Below, piece after piece: positions 53,520 to 62,990 of a DNA stretch of 64,000 nucleotides. The position numbers were made by a program, and so were the translations under genes. Within the stretch, counting starts at the first letter, position 1; each line of letters opens with the position of its first letter. The stretch is from Methylomicrobium sp051061015. GTDB lineage: Bacteria; Pseudomonadota; Gammaproteobacteria; Methylococcales; Methylomonadaceae. Location of the stretch: assembly GCA_051061015.1 (NCBI GenBank), contig JBPFEG010000088.1, positions 248,001 through 312,000 on the forward strand, written 5' to 3'. The notes under the pieces were generated by a model. It had not been told where the DNA came from. It did not search any database and worked only from the letters and a program-made list of their open reading frames with translations.

Positions 53520-54409
53520 AAATTCTTTTATTGGGTAAAGACGGCCAGGTTGGACGCGAACTTCAACGGACCTTGCTGCCTTTCGGCGATGTCATTGCGT
53601 TCAATCGGCAAAATGCCGACCTGCAAAATCTTGCCGAGTTGAACCGTTTACTGCAGGCAGTAAAGCCCGACCTGATCGTCAACGCAGCCGCTTACACTGC
53701 TGTGGACAAGGCCGAAAACGACTCTGAGGCTGCTTTCAAGGTCAATGCGGAAGCAGTAGCGATAATGGCTCACTATGCTTTTCAAAAGCATATTTTACTT
53801 GTACACTACTCGACCGATTATGTGTTTGACGGTCAAAAACCGGGTGCCTTTGTTGAAACCGACGCCACGCATCCACTCGGCGTTTACGGTCTATCCAAAA
53901 GGATGGGCGAAGAGGCCATCGTGCAAAGCCAATGTAATGCCCTGATTTTACGCACTAGTTGGGTTTACTCATCCCACGGCAATAATTTTATTAAAACGAT
54001 TTTACGATTGGCTAAAGAAAAAAACGCTCTTAATATTGTCGCGGATCAATTTGGCGCCCCCACATCGGCCGAATTAATTGCTGATGTCACCGCACTGGCG
54101 GTTGCTGGCTATCGGTCCCGCACCATTAAAAGCGGCATTTATCATCTGACAGCAAACGGTGAAACCAACTGGCATCAGTTCGCGTGCCATATTGTTGATC
54201 GCGCACTAGCCAATGGTCTCAATCTGCAACTGGATTCGTCTAAAATTCGAGAGATTACAACCGAAGAATATCCGGTTCCTGCCCAACGGCCGAAAAACTC
54301 CCGGCTTGATACCTCGCTATTATCTTCCGGGCTTGGTTTGCAGTTACCTGACTGGTCCGTGCATGTGAATCGTACGATCGATCAATTGACGCTTTCTCAT
54401 TCAGCTTAA
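53516..54409 (+). CDS. rfbD: dTDP-4-dehydrorhamnose reductase
   Basis: Last enzyme of dTDP-L-rhamnose synthesis, 297 residues, NADPH-dependent SDR. Motifs are LGKDGQVGREL, VNAAAYTAVDKAE, HYSTDYVFDG and YGLSKRMGEEA. Starts within the last codons of rfbB and ends seven bases before rfbA. Confidence 0.96.
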   Translation: MKILLLGKDGQVGRELQRTLLPFGDVIAFNRQNADLQNLAELNRLLQAVKPDLIVNAAAYTAVDKAENDSEAAFKVNAEAVAIMAHYAFQKHILLVHYSTDYVFDGQKPGAFVETDATHPLGVYGLSKRMGEEAIVQSQCNALILRTSWVYSSHGNNFIKTILRLAKEKNALNIVADQFGAPTSAELIADVTALAVAGYRSRTIKSGIYHLTANGETNWHQFACHIVDRALANGLNLQLDSSKIREITTEEYPVPAQRPKNSRLDTSLLSSGLGLQLPDWSVHVNRTIDQLTLSHSA

Positions 54410-54416
54410 AAAACTT

Positions 54417-55298
54417 ATGCAACGTAAAGGCATTATCCTGGCGGGCGGCTCAGGCACTCGCTTACACCCCGCCACCTTGGCGATCTCCAAGCAACTCCTG
54501 CCCGTTTTCGACAAGCCGATGATCTACTACCCGCTCAGCACTCTCATGCTGGCCGGTATTCGAGACATATTGATCATTTCCACACCGCAAGATGTGCCCC
54601 GTTTTGAGCAGTTGTTAGGGAATGGCGAACAGTGGGGATTAAATCTGCAATATGCCATACAAGCCAGCCCCGATGGACTCGCTCAGGCGTTCATTATCGG
54701 CGAATCTTTTATCGGCACTCATCCCTCCGCACTGGTATTGGGTGATAATCTCTTTTATGGCCATGATTTTCAAGAACTCCTCGGCAATGCAGTGTTACGC
54801 ACTGAGGGCGCCACAGTATTTGCTTACCATGTACATGACCCTGAACGTTACGGCGTGGTCGAATTCAATCACCAGAGCAAAGCGGTTACTCTTGAAGAAA
54901 AACCGAAAAACCCGAAATCGAATTACGCGGTCACGGGTCTGTATTTCTATGACCGGGACGTTGTAGAACTCGCCAAGAATCTTAAACCTTCAGCACGCGG
55001 CGAACTGGAAATTACCGACCTGAACCGGATTTATCTTGAGCAAAGCAAGTTAGATGTCGAAATCATGGGACGAGGCTATGCCTGGCTCGATACCGGCACC
55101 CACGAATCGTTGCTGGAGGCCAGCCAGTTTATTTCCACCATCGAAAACCGGCAAGGTCTAAAAGTATCCTGTCCGGAAGAAATTGCCTTTAGACAGCAAT
55201 GGATTGACGCCGACCAACTTGAAAAACTTGCGTTGCCTCTTGCAAAAAATGGCTACGGACAATACCTACAACGGATATTGAAGGACAACATATTCTAA
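54417..55298 (+). CDS. rfbA: Glucose-1-phosphate thymidylyltransferase
   Basis: First enzyme of dTDP-L-rhamnose synthesis, making dTDP-glucose; 293 residues. The nucleotide-binding LAGGSGTRLHPATL, the motif KQLLPVFDKPMIYYPL and LGDNLFYG are present. Touches rfbC with a one-base overlap. Confidence 0.97.
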   Translation: MQRKGIILAGGSGTRLHPATLAISKQLLPVFDKPMIYYPLSTLMLAGIRDILIISTPQDVPRFEQLLGNGEQWGLNLQYAIQASPDGLAQAFIIGESFIGTHPSALVLGDNLFYGHDFQELLGNAVLRTEGATVFAYHVHDPERYGVVEFNHQSKAVTLEEKPKNPKSNYAVTGLYFYDRDVVELAKNLKPSARGELEITDLNRIYLEQSKLDVEIMGRGYAWLDTGTHESLLEASQFISTIENRQGLKVSCPEEIAFRQQWIDADQLEKLALPLAKNGYGQYLQRILKDNIF

Positions 55299-55843
55299 TG
55301 AAAGCGACCCCTCTTGCGATACCCGAGGTTATCTTGCTCGAACCGAAGGTTTTCGGCGATGAACGCGGCTTTTTCTTTGAAAGTTTTAATCAATACTGCT
55401 TTGAAGAAACCGTTGGCCGGAAAGTAAATTTCGTACAGGACAATCATTCGCGCTCCGCGAAAAACGTTTTGCGGGGATTGCATTATCAGATCCTGCAGCC
55501 GCAAGGCAAGCTGGTACGCGTGGTGCATGGCGAAGTATTTGATGTCGCCGTGGATATTCGCAGATCCTCAAACACTTTCGGCCGATGGGTTGGCGCCAGG
55601 CTTTCCGCCGAAAACAAGCATCAACTCTGGGTCCCGGAAGGATTTGCGCATGGTTTTGTCGTGCTCACCGACTATGCCGAGTTTCTTTATAAGACGACGG
55701 ACTATTATGCTCCAGTCCACGAACGCTGTATTGCCTGGAACGACTCCACTCTAGCGATCGATTGGGTCATTCGCGAAGCCCCCATTCTTTCCGCTAAAGA
55801 TTCTTGCGGTTTGCCATTAAATCAAGCCGAGACATTTGCCTGA
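55298..55843 (+). CDS. rfbC: dTDP-4-dehydrorhamnose 3,5-epimerase
   Basis: Third enzyme of the rhamnose route, 181 residues, cupin fold. Motifs are DERGFFFESFNQ, VQDNHSRSAKNVLRGLHYQ with the catalytic His, and VPEGFAHGFVVL. Its TGA stop overlaps the ATG of the next gene (TGATG), so sugar synthesis and export genes are read on one transcript. Confidence 0.96.
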   Translation: MKATPLAIPEVILLEPKVFGDERGFFFESFNQYCFEETVGRKVNFVQDNHSRSAKNVLRGLHYQILQPQGKLVRVVHGEVFDVAVDIRRSSNTFGRWVGARLSAENKHQLWVPEGFAHGFVVLTDYAEFLYKTTDYYAPVHERCIAWNDSTLAIDWVIREAPILSAKDSCGLPLNQAETFA

Positions 55844-56664
55844 TGCAGCACTTCAGCGTTTCTCCACGCGAAATGGTCGCCAGTTTTTGGCGTAATCGCA
55901 GCCTGATTCATGCCTTGACAAAACGCGAGGTAGTCGGCCGCTATCGCGGCTCATTGATGGGAATGGCGTGGTCTTTTTTCAATCCGATTCTAATGCTATT
56001 GATCTACACGTTTGTGTTTTCGGAAGTTTTCAAAGCGCGCTGGGGCGTCGGTAGCGACGAAAGCAAAACCGATTTCGCGATCATTCTTTTTGTAGGCATG
56101 ATTGTCCATGGCTTGTTCGCAGAATGCGTCAACCGTGCCCCCGGATTGATCCTTGCCAATGTGAATTACGTTAAAAAAGTCATTTTTCCGTTGGAAATAT
56201 TGCCCTGGATTGCCTTTAGCTCGGCGCTTTTTCACAGTTCGATCAGCTTAATTGTGTTATTAACTGTACAACTGATTCTCAACCAGCAGATCATGTGGAC
56301 AGCCCTGCTATTTCCGCTTGTATTGTTGCCGTTAGTGTTTGCCACAATGGGTTTTGCCTGGTTTCTAGCCGGACTAGGGGTTTATGTTCGCGACATTGGC
56401 CAAATTACGGGCATACTTACCACAGTATTAATGTTTCTTTCTCCTGTGTTTTATCCGGTCAGCGCCCTTCCCGCTCAGTATCAGGCTTGGCTTCAAATCA
56501 ATCCGCTAACCTTTATTATTGAAGAAGGGCGAAATACGCTGATTTTCGGTAAAGTGCCGGATTTTTGGCAATGGGGCACCATGTCGGCATTAGGATTGAT
56601 GATCGCCTGGATGGGCTTCGCATGGTTCCAAAAGACTCGTAAAGGCTTTGCTGATGTCCTCTGA
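55843..56664 (+). CDS. wzm: ABC polysaccharide export permease (Wzm-like)
   Basis: A 273-residue membrane subunit of the ABC-2 type. It has REVVGRYRGSLMGMAWSFFNPILMLLIY at the start, the export-permease pattern, then about six helices. It would flip undecaprenyl-linked polysaccharide across the inner membrane. The ATG at 55843 is chosen by overlap with the rfbC stop; the open frame upstream lies in rfbC. It overlaps wzt by 11 bases. Confidence 0.93.
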   Translation: MQHFSVSPREMVASFWRNRSLIHALTKREVVGRYRGSLMGMAWSFFNPILMLLIYTFVFSEVFKARWGVGSDESKTDFAIILFVGMIVHGLFAECVNRAPGLILANVNYVKKVIFPLEILPWIAFSSALFHSSISLIVLLTVQLILNQQIMWTALLFPLVLLPLVFATMGFAWFLAGLGVYVRDIGQITGILTTVLMFLSPVFYPVSALPAQYQAWLQINPLTFIIEEGRNTLIFGKVPDFWQWGTMSALGLMIAWMGFAWFQKTRKGFADVL

Positions 56665-58009
56665 AATAGCTATCAGAGTAGACAATCTGTCCAAGTGTTA
56701 CCAGATCTACGAGAAACCGCAAGATAGACTCAAACAATCGATCTTTCCGCGTTTACAGCGTATGTTAGGGCTCTCCCCCAAGCAATATCACCGGGAATTT
56801 TGGGCACTGAAGGATATCTCCTTCGAAATCAAAAAAGGAGAAACTGTTGGCATTATCGGACGTAACGGCAGCGGAAAATCAACGCTCCTGCAACTCATCT
56901 GCGGCACCCTCAACCCAACCAGCGGCCGCATTCAAACCCATGGCCGTATCGCCGCCCTGTTAGAACTGGGTTCCGGGTTTAATCCCGAATTTACCGGTTA
57001 TGAAAATATTTATATGAATGCCGCCGTTCTCGGCTTAAGCAGGGAAGAAGTGGACGCACGTCTTGATGACATTATTGCATTCGCCGATATTGGACAGTTC
57101 ATCAAGCAACCGGTCAAAACTTACTCCAGTGGGATGGCGGTTCGACTGGCGTTCGCCGTCATCGCACATGTCGATGCGGATATTTTGGTGATTGATGAAG
57201 CGCTGTCTGTAGGCGATGCTTTTTTCAAACAAAAGTGCATGCGCTTCCTTCGAAATTTCATGGAAAAAGGAACTGTTTTATTTGTCAGCCATGATACGGG
57301 GGCGGTGATCAATTTTTGCCAGCGCGCTATCTGGTTAAATAAAGGAACCTCCAAATACGAAGGCTCCCCTAAAGAGGCGTCGCAAATGTACCTTGCTGAA
57401 TTGTATGAATCACAGCAAGGTGAAAGCGCGGTTAACATTGAAAAGCAGAATACCGATAATGAATTGATTGATGATCAACCGCGAGACATGCGTTTGGATT
57501 TTATTAACTCGACTCATTTTCGAAATGATATCGAGCTGTTTAGTTTCAAACCCGACACCGCGAATTTCGGGAAAGGCGGTGGCAACATTATCTCCGTACA
57601 ATTGTTTGATGGAAATGGAAAACCTTTAGCTTGGGTAGTGGGTGGAGAAAAAGTAATATTGAAAATCACTTCCCTCGCAAAAAATAACCTATTTAGTCCA
57701 ATAATAGGGTTCTATTTTAAAGACAGCTTGGGCCAATCTCTATTTGGAGACAATACATTCAATTTTTCGAAACAAGCGCCGTTGAATGTTGCTTCAGGAG
57801 AAAAAATTGAAGCTGTATTCGAATTCAACATGCCTATTCTTCCAAAAGGTGATTATTCCATCACTGTCGCATTAGCGGAAGGGACCCAGCAAGATCATGT
57901 TCAGCATCATTGGATACATGATGCCCTACTCCTGAAATCGCATAGCAGCAGCGTATGCACTGGATTAGTGGGAGTGCCCATGAACAATATTCGATTAAGT
58001 ATCAGATGA
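56654..58009 (+). CDS. wzt: ABC polysaccharide export ATPase with C-terminal domain (Wzt-like)
   Basis: A 451-residue ATPase. Residues 1 to about 245 are the nucleotide-binding domain: GRNGSGKSTLLQLI, a signature in TYSSGMAVRLAFA, and DILVIDEALSVGDAFF. After a linker, residues about 290-451 form a separate domain of the Wzt-C type (NIISVQLFDGNGKPLAWVVGG and FEFNMPILPKGDYSITVALAEG), a beta-sandwich that binds the modified end of the O-antigen. That domain means export is probably tied to chain-end capping. The start is the ATG at 56654, inside the end of wzm. Confidence 0.93.
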   Translation: MSSEIAIRVDNLSKCYQIYEKPQDRLKQSIFPRLQRMLGLSPKQYHREFWALKDISFEIKKGETVGIIGRNGSGKSTLLQLICGTLNPTSGRIQTHGRIAALLELGSGFNPEFTGYENIYMNAAVLGLSREEVDARLDDIIAFADIGQFIKQPVKTYSSGMAVRLAFAVIAHVDADILVIDEALSVGDAFFKQKCMRFLRNFMEKGTVLFVSHDTGAVINFCQRAIWLNKGTSKYEGSPKEASQMYLAELYESQQGESAVNIEKQNTDNELIDDQPRDMRLDFINSTHFRNDIELFSFKPDTANFGKGGGNIISVQLFDGNGKPLAWVVGGEKVILKITSLAKNNLFSPIIGFYFKDSLGQSLFGDNTFNFSKQAPLNVASGEKIEAVFEFNMPILPKGDYSITVALAEGTQQDHVQHHWIHDALLLKSHSSSVCTGLVGVPMNNIRLSIR

Positions 58010-61000
58010 ATCAAACTAATTTATTAGATATCTCCGCGTTCTCCCCGAGATCGCTGCAATTTCCGAATGCCTGGATTGGACATTTGCCTTTTGCTGCATG
58101 GGTAATCCGAGAGGTCTCTCCAAAGATATTTGTTGAGCTTGGCACGCATAGTGGAAATTCATATTTTTCGTTCTGCCAGTCAGTTGCAGAAGCGGGTCTT
58201 TCAATCAAGTGTTATGCGGTCGATACATGGCAGGGCGATGAACACGCAGGGCAGTACAGCGACCAGATATTCAATGAGGTGAGCGCGCATAATCAGGAAT
58301 ACTATGCGGGATTCTCCCGACTTTTACGCATGCCATTTGATGACGCAGCCAGCTATTTTGCTAATGAATCCATAGATTTATTGCATATTGACGGACTGCA
58401 TACTTATGAAGCAGTACGCCATGATTTTGAAATGTGGCTGCCAAAATTGGCGCCGGGCGCCGTTGTATTATTTCACGACACCAATGTTCGCGAACGCAAC
58501 TTTGGCGTATGGAAGTTTTGGGAAGAACTGCAAGCGCGCTATCCGAATAATTTGGAGTTCGCGCACTCCCATGGCTTGGGCGTATTGCAGTTAAATGACG
58601 CACCGGCTGATAAGGAGATTACCTGGCTACAACAAAACTCAACAGATAAGCCACAGCTTATAGCCTATTTTGCCACATTAGGCTCACGCCAATTAGAGCG
58701 GTATGAGTTAATAGAAGCCAAAGCTCAACTTGTTAACAAAAATAAAGCGGTCGCCGAACGAACTCAGCAGGTCGCAGCCCTCACACAAACAGTGTCCGAG
58801 CGCGACGGGCAGATTGCCAACCTTAATCATGCGGTAGCCGAGCGCGACGGACAGATCGTCAACCTCAATCATGCGGTAGCCGAGCGCGACGGGCAGATTG
58901 CCAACCTCAATCATGCGGTAGCCGAGCGAGAGGAACAGATCACCCATCTCACTCATACCGTAGCCGAGCACGAGGGTGAGATCGCTAACCTCAACGATCA
59001 TGTAGAGGAGTTAAAAAATCGGCTTATGCTCGAAGAATGGAAGATTTCTGAAAGAGATCAACTTATCCACGTGCAGGCAAATACTATTGCCGAACTGAAG
59101 AGTTCTACCAGTTGGAAGGTCACCCGTCCGGTACGTCACGTCGGCCTCTTGTGGCGCAAGGCTAAAGATGTAAATGCTGTAACTAACCGGCAATTGCAGC
59201 AACAGCCTTTGCCAGTATTGGCGAAAAAAGCCTTGAGAATTGTATGGAACGAAGGTTTAGAAGGCGTGAAAACACGTGTTCGCCACCATCACAATCTCGC
59301 AGCTCAATCCTCGGCTGTATCACCGGCGATTTTTTCCTCTGAAAAAACAGAAATTACTTTCGTACCATCAGCTATCGTACGAGACAGCCAGGGGCATTAT
59401 GAACTGGCTCCGGCATCAAAAGGTTATACCTACATTGAACCTCAACGCCCGACAGATCTCGATACGCAACTTGCAGCACTGCAGTCTTTGCCGCTGTTCT
59501 CAATCGTGGTGCCGGTCTACAATACAACTCCCGAGCTTCTGAAAGCTGCGCTCGCGTCTGTACAGGCGCAATGGTATCCTCATTGGCAATTGATACTCGC
59601 CGATGACGCCAGTCCTTCTGAGGAAACCCGCCACGCACTGTCCCAGATAGATCATCCGCAGATCAAATTATTGCGCCTGGAAACCAATCAGGGCATCTCG
59701 GGAGCAACTAATGCAGCCCTTGAAGCAGCGGAGGGTGATTTTATCGTGTTTATGGATCACGACGATGAACTGACCGTGGATTGTTTGTACGAACTTGCGC
59801 TGTGCATTGATCGGGAACAACCAGACTTTATCTACAGCGATGAAGATAAACTCACCGAAGAAGGAGGATTCACGCAGCCGCATTTCAAGCCGGACTGGTC
59901 GCCGGATACCATGATGAGCACGATGTTTACAGGCCATGTGTCCTGCATACGCCGCAGCCTGCTGGAAAAGGTCGGAGGCTTGCGTTCAGAGTTCGATGGC
60001 TGCCAGGACTGGGACTTCGTCCTGCGTGTGTCAGAGCAAACTCAGCATATCAGCCATATCCCAAGGGTACTTTACCACTGGCGTATTATTCCTGCCTCCG
60101 TGGCTTCGGATATTGCGGCCAAACCTTATGTGCTTGATGCCTCCCGCCGAGTTAGGATGGACGCGCTGAGTCGGCGTGGCCTAGAAGGGAGTGTAGAGCC
60201 AGTCATTCAGGTGCCGGGGTATTTTAGAGTCAATTATCATCTGACAGGGACACCGCTTATTTCAATTATTATTCCCACGCGTGACAATGGGAACGTACTG
60301 CGTCGATGTATCGAGTCGATTCAGAAAAACAGCAGTTACCGCAACTTCGAGCTCATTATCCTGGACAATGGTTCAGTCGAAAGCTCTACGCTTTCATTTC
60401 TCCAGGAACTGCAGGATCAAGGTCAAGCCCTGGTTATCAGGCATGACGCGCCCTTTAACTTCTCCGAACTGAACAATATCGGGGTTAACAAGGCCAACGG
60501 AGAACTGCTGCTCTTTCTCAACGACGATACCGAAGTACTGTGCGACGACTGGCTGGAACGCATGGGAGGGTATGCGCAATTGCCGCATATTGGTGCGGTA
60601 GGTGCCAAATTGCTTTACCCGGACGGCAATGAGATTCAACATGCGGGCGTTCTAAACTTAACAATCGGGCCTGTGCATGCATTCTTACGACACGATTGCG
60701 ACCGCCCCGCTTATTTCATGCGTAATTTATTGGAGTACGACTGGCTGGCTGTCACCGGCGCCTGTCTGATGATGGAAGCGAGCAAGTTCAAGGCTTTGGG
60801 TGGATTCGATACGACCTTTCCGATTGCCTACAATGATATCGAGTTGTGCCTACGGGCCATCGAAAAGGGTTACTACAATGTTGTCTGTCAGGCTGTGACA
60901 CTGATTCACCACGAATCAGTGAGCCGTGGCCTTGATAACGCGGATCCTATTAAACAGGGGCGTCTGCAGAAGGAACTCCTTCGCCTGTACGACCTGCATC

Positions 61001-61077
61001 CCAAATTTTTCCAGTACGACCCCTTCCATAATCCAAATCTGCATCCCAGCGGACTCAATTTCGAGGTAGCGGTCTGA
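58006..61077 (+). CDS. Methyltransferase - coiled coil - two GT2 glycosyltransferases, fused
   Basis: A 1023-residue multidomain protein. Residues about 1-190: class I SAM methyltransferase-like domain (FVELGTHSGNSYFSFC, YAVDTWQGD, LLHIDGLHTYEAVRHDFEMW, VLFHDT). Residues about 245-365: coiled coil built from six 14-residue repeats of the type VAERDGQIANLNHA. Residues about 496-690: first GT2 domain (FSIVVPVYNTTPELL, MDHDDEL). Residues about 750-960: second GT2 domain (ISIIIPTRDNGNVL, FLNDDTEVL). The last part ends HHESVSRG. The ATG at 58006 overlaps the wzt stop (ATGA). The layout suggests a chain-modifying and chain-measuring enzyme for the exported glycan. Confidence 0.88.
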   Translation: MNQTNLLDISAFSPRSLQFPNAWIGHLPFAAWVIREVSPKIFVELGTHSGNSYFSFCQSVAEAGLSIKCYAVDTWQGDEHAGQYSDQIFNEVSAHNQEYYAGFSRLLRMPFDDAASYFANESIDLLHIDGLHTYEAVRHDFEMWLPKLAPGAVVLFHDTNVRERNFGVWKFWEELQARYPNNLEFAHSHGLGVLQLNDAPADKEITWLQQNSTDKPQLIAYFATLGSRQLERYELIEAKAQLVNKNKAVAERTQQVAALTQTVSERDGQIANLNHAVAERDGQIVNLNHAVAERDGQIANLNHAVAEREEQITHLTHTVAEHEGEIANLNDHVEELKNRLMLEEWKISERDQLIHVQANTIAELKSSTSWKVTRPVRHVGLLWRKAKDVNAVTNRQLQQQPLPVLAKKALRIVWNEGLEGVKTRVRHHHNLAAQSSAVSPAIFSSEKTEITFVPSAIVRDSQGHYELAPASKGYTYIEPQRPTDLDTQLAALQSLPLFSIVVPVYNTTPELLKAALASVQAQWYPHWQLILADDASPSEETRHALSQIDHPQIKLLRLETNQGISGATNAALEAAEGDFIVFMDHDDELTVDCLYELALCIDREQPDFIYSDEDKLTEEGGFTQPHFKPDWSPDTMMSTMFTGHVSCIRRSLLEKVGGLRSEFDGCQDWDFVLRVSEQTQHISHIPRVLYHWRIIPASVASDIAAKPYVLDASRRVRMDALSRRGLEGSVEPVIQVPGYFRVNYHLTGTPLISIIIPTRDNGNVLRRCIESIQKNSSYRNFELIILDNGSVESSTLSFLQELQDQGQALVIRHDAPFNFSELNNIGVNKANGELLLFLNDDTEVLCDDWLERMGGYAQLPHIGAVGAKLLYPDGNEIQHAGVLNLTIGPVHAFLRHDCDRPAYFMRNLLEYDWLAVTGACLMMEASKFKALGGFDTTFPIAYNDIELCLRAIEKGYYNVVCQAVTLIHHESVSRGLDNADPIKQGRLQKELLRLYDLHPKFFQYDPFHNPNLHPSGLNFEVAV
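58750..59001 (+). repeat. Six tandem 42-base repeats inside the glycosyltransferase gene
   Basis: Exactly six units of 42 bases. Units 2 to 4 (58792, 58834, 58876) are nearly identical; unit 1 and units 5 and 6 are diverged. Each codes for 14 residues, two heptads of a coiled coil. Their in-frame nature means copy number can change without breaking the gene. Confidence 0.9.
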
Positions 61078-62912
61078 TGCGTAGCATGACTAGAAAGCAC
61101 TACGAACCGACAGAGAAAGCCAACTGTTCGTTTTCGTCGAATGAGGCTAGCGAACTTAATCGGCTAATCGAAACCGCTGATGTCATCTCCTTTGACTTTT
61201 TCGATACACTTTTTCTACGCCCTCTTGCCAACCCTGAGGACACGTTCGATATCCTCGGCCACCAATTTGGTATTCCGGATTTCCGTCAGCGCCGCCAAAA
61301 GGCACAGGCCGAAGCGTTCCGTCGTATGCAGGCTGCCGGGCGCAAGGAAATCACCCTGGAGAACATTTATGCCTGTTTCAGCGAAACCGGTACTCCGGCA
61401 GACCTACTCATGCGTGCCGAGTACGCCCTCGAACTGGCGTTAGTCGAGCCAAATCCGGAGATTTTTCCTTTATTCTGCTCACTGATTGATATAGGCAGAC
61501 CGGTAGTGATCACTTCGGATATGTATTTAACCTCCGATTTTTTTATCGAGGCGCTTCGGCCACATGGTCTCGCCCATGTGCCTTTGTTTATATCGGCCGA
61601 TTGTAATGCAACCAAACGTGATACGGGAGAATTATTCGATATCGTTGCCAACAAGCTGGGATTATTAGCCTCCAATATTCTGCACATTGGGGATAACACG
61701 CTGGCTGACGTTGTTCGTCCGCGTGAAAAAGGACTAATGGCTTTTCATTATCGGCCTAGCCGGGAACGGAGGGTTAAAAAAAACGCTTCGCTTAGTACTT
61801 CGATAGGATACGGGTTATTGCATAGCCGTGCCCGGGATATTGAGCCGGGCTCTTATACCGAGCTTGGTTTCCTTTATGGCGGCGCAGCTGCCTTGGGTTT
61901 TCTAAAATGGATCCAGGCCCGCGCCCGCAGGGATGGTATCGACCACGTGTTGTTCCTTTCCCGTGACGGGTATTCATTAGAGCGCCTAGCCAGGGCTCAA
62001 ACGGATAATGAACTGCCCCAGTTTTGTTATTTCTTGGGCTCGCGTACCGCTTATACGATGGCCGCAATCAAGTCCGATAACTTTGGCGAGTTCCTGCCGT
62101 TCTTCCTGTCGGGGTCTGACGGTCTTGCCCCTTGCGAACTGCTGAAGCGAATTGGTGTACAACCGCCATCGCCGCAGATTATGGCAAATCTGGGACTGGG
62201 GACCGATGTACTCGTGAGTCCCGCTTTACATGAAAAATTGGCCAGCTTCCTGTATGCTTATCGCTGGGAAATCCTCAAGGTGTGCCGGCGCAACCGTCAC
62301 GCACTCTACAATTACCTTAAACAAATTGGGCTCAATCCGGGATGCAAGGTTGCCTTGGTCGATGTGGGCTGGAATGGCACCACTCAGGAAGCATTCGAGT
62401 CGGCTGTACGCCCACTTATGAACCTTGAGGTATTTGGCTACTACTTCTGCCTGGCCGATACCCCGGAACGTTTCCGTCGTGAACAGACGCAACATATGGC
62501 GGCTATGGTAAACACGGAAACCACCTCTGCTAAGACTGTTGCCTCTATGTATGCCAATCGTGTTGCTGTGGAACTGTTTTTTTCCGCACCCCACTATTCG
62601 GTGATCGGATTACGCATCGGAGCTGAAGGTATTGAGCCTGTGCTGGATGCCGGGCGCGGTAATACCCATAGCTTGCTGCGTATTACAAAAGAGATAAACC
62701 AAGGCATTGAGACCTATGCCGAGCAATATGAAGCATTGAGGCAGCGCCTGGATATACCGGCCTCGCCGTTGCAGATTGCCTCGCCGTTGATCGAGTTGGT
62801 TACTGGCGAGCAAGAAGACGCACTTCAGTTATTAGGTCAAGTAAAGAACTTTGACGCCTGGGGAAGTTCACGTAATCATGAGCTGACATTAGCTGACTAT
62901 TTAAGTAACTAG
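61077..62912 (+). CDS. HAD-superfamily protein with C-terminal unknown domain
   Basis: A 611-residue protein. The first ~230 residues are HAD-like: VISFDFFDTLFLRP as motif I, VVITSDMYLTSDFF as motif II, and LHIGDNTLADVVRPREKG as motif IV. In motif I the usual DxDxT is changed: the first Asp is kept, the third position is Phe and the fourth Asp, as in COG5610-type proteins found in polysaccharide regions. The rest (about 260-611) is an uncharacterised helical domain. Its ATG overlaps the preceding stop (TGATG). Function is unknown; perhaps a phosphatase or a glycan phosphate enzyme. Confidence 0.75.
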   Translation: MRSMTRKHYEPTEKANCSFSSNEASELNRLIETADVISFDFFDTLFLRPLANPEDTFDILGHQFGIPDFRQRRQKAQAEAFRRMQAAGRKEITLENIYACFSETGTPADLLMRAEYALELALVEPNPEIFPLFCSLIDIGRPVVITSDMYLTSDFFIEALRPHGLAHVPLFISADCNATKRDTGELFDIVANKLGLLASNILHIGDNTLADVVRPREKGLMAFHYRPSRERRVKKNASLSTSIGYGLLHSRARDIEPGSYTELGFLYGGAAALGFLKWIQARARRDGIDHVLFLSRDGYSLERLARAQTDNELPQFCYFLGSRTAYTMAAIKSDNFGEFLPFFLSGSDGLAPCELLKRIGVQPPSPQIMANLGLGTDVLVSPALHEKLASFLYAYRWEILKVCRRNRHALYNYLKQIGLNPGCKVALVDVGWNGTTQEAFESAVRPLMNLEVFGYYFCLADTPERFRREQTQHMAAMVNTETTSAKTVASMYANRVAVELFFSAPHYSVIGLRIGAEGIEPVLDAGRGNTHSLLRITKEINQGIETYAEQYEALRQRLDIPASPLQIASPLIELVTGEQEDALQLLGQVKNFDAWGSSRNHELTLADYLSN

Positions 62913-62990
62913 CTGAAGATAAAGACAGAATCCCTATATCTCGGGATATTACAATCATCTCTTCATTCACAGTTACCGAGAAATTTTTCA

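Noticed and set aside
58750..59001. Regular repeats considered as a CRISPR array
   Set aside because: The units are contiguous without spacers and code in frame for heptads of a coiled coil.
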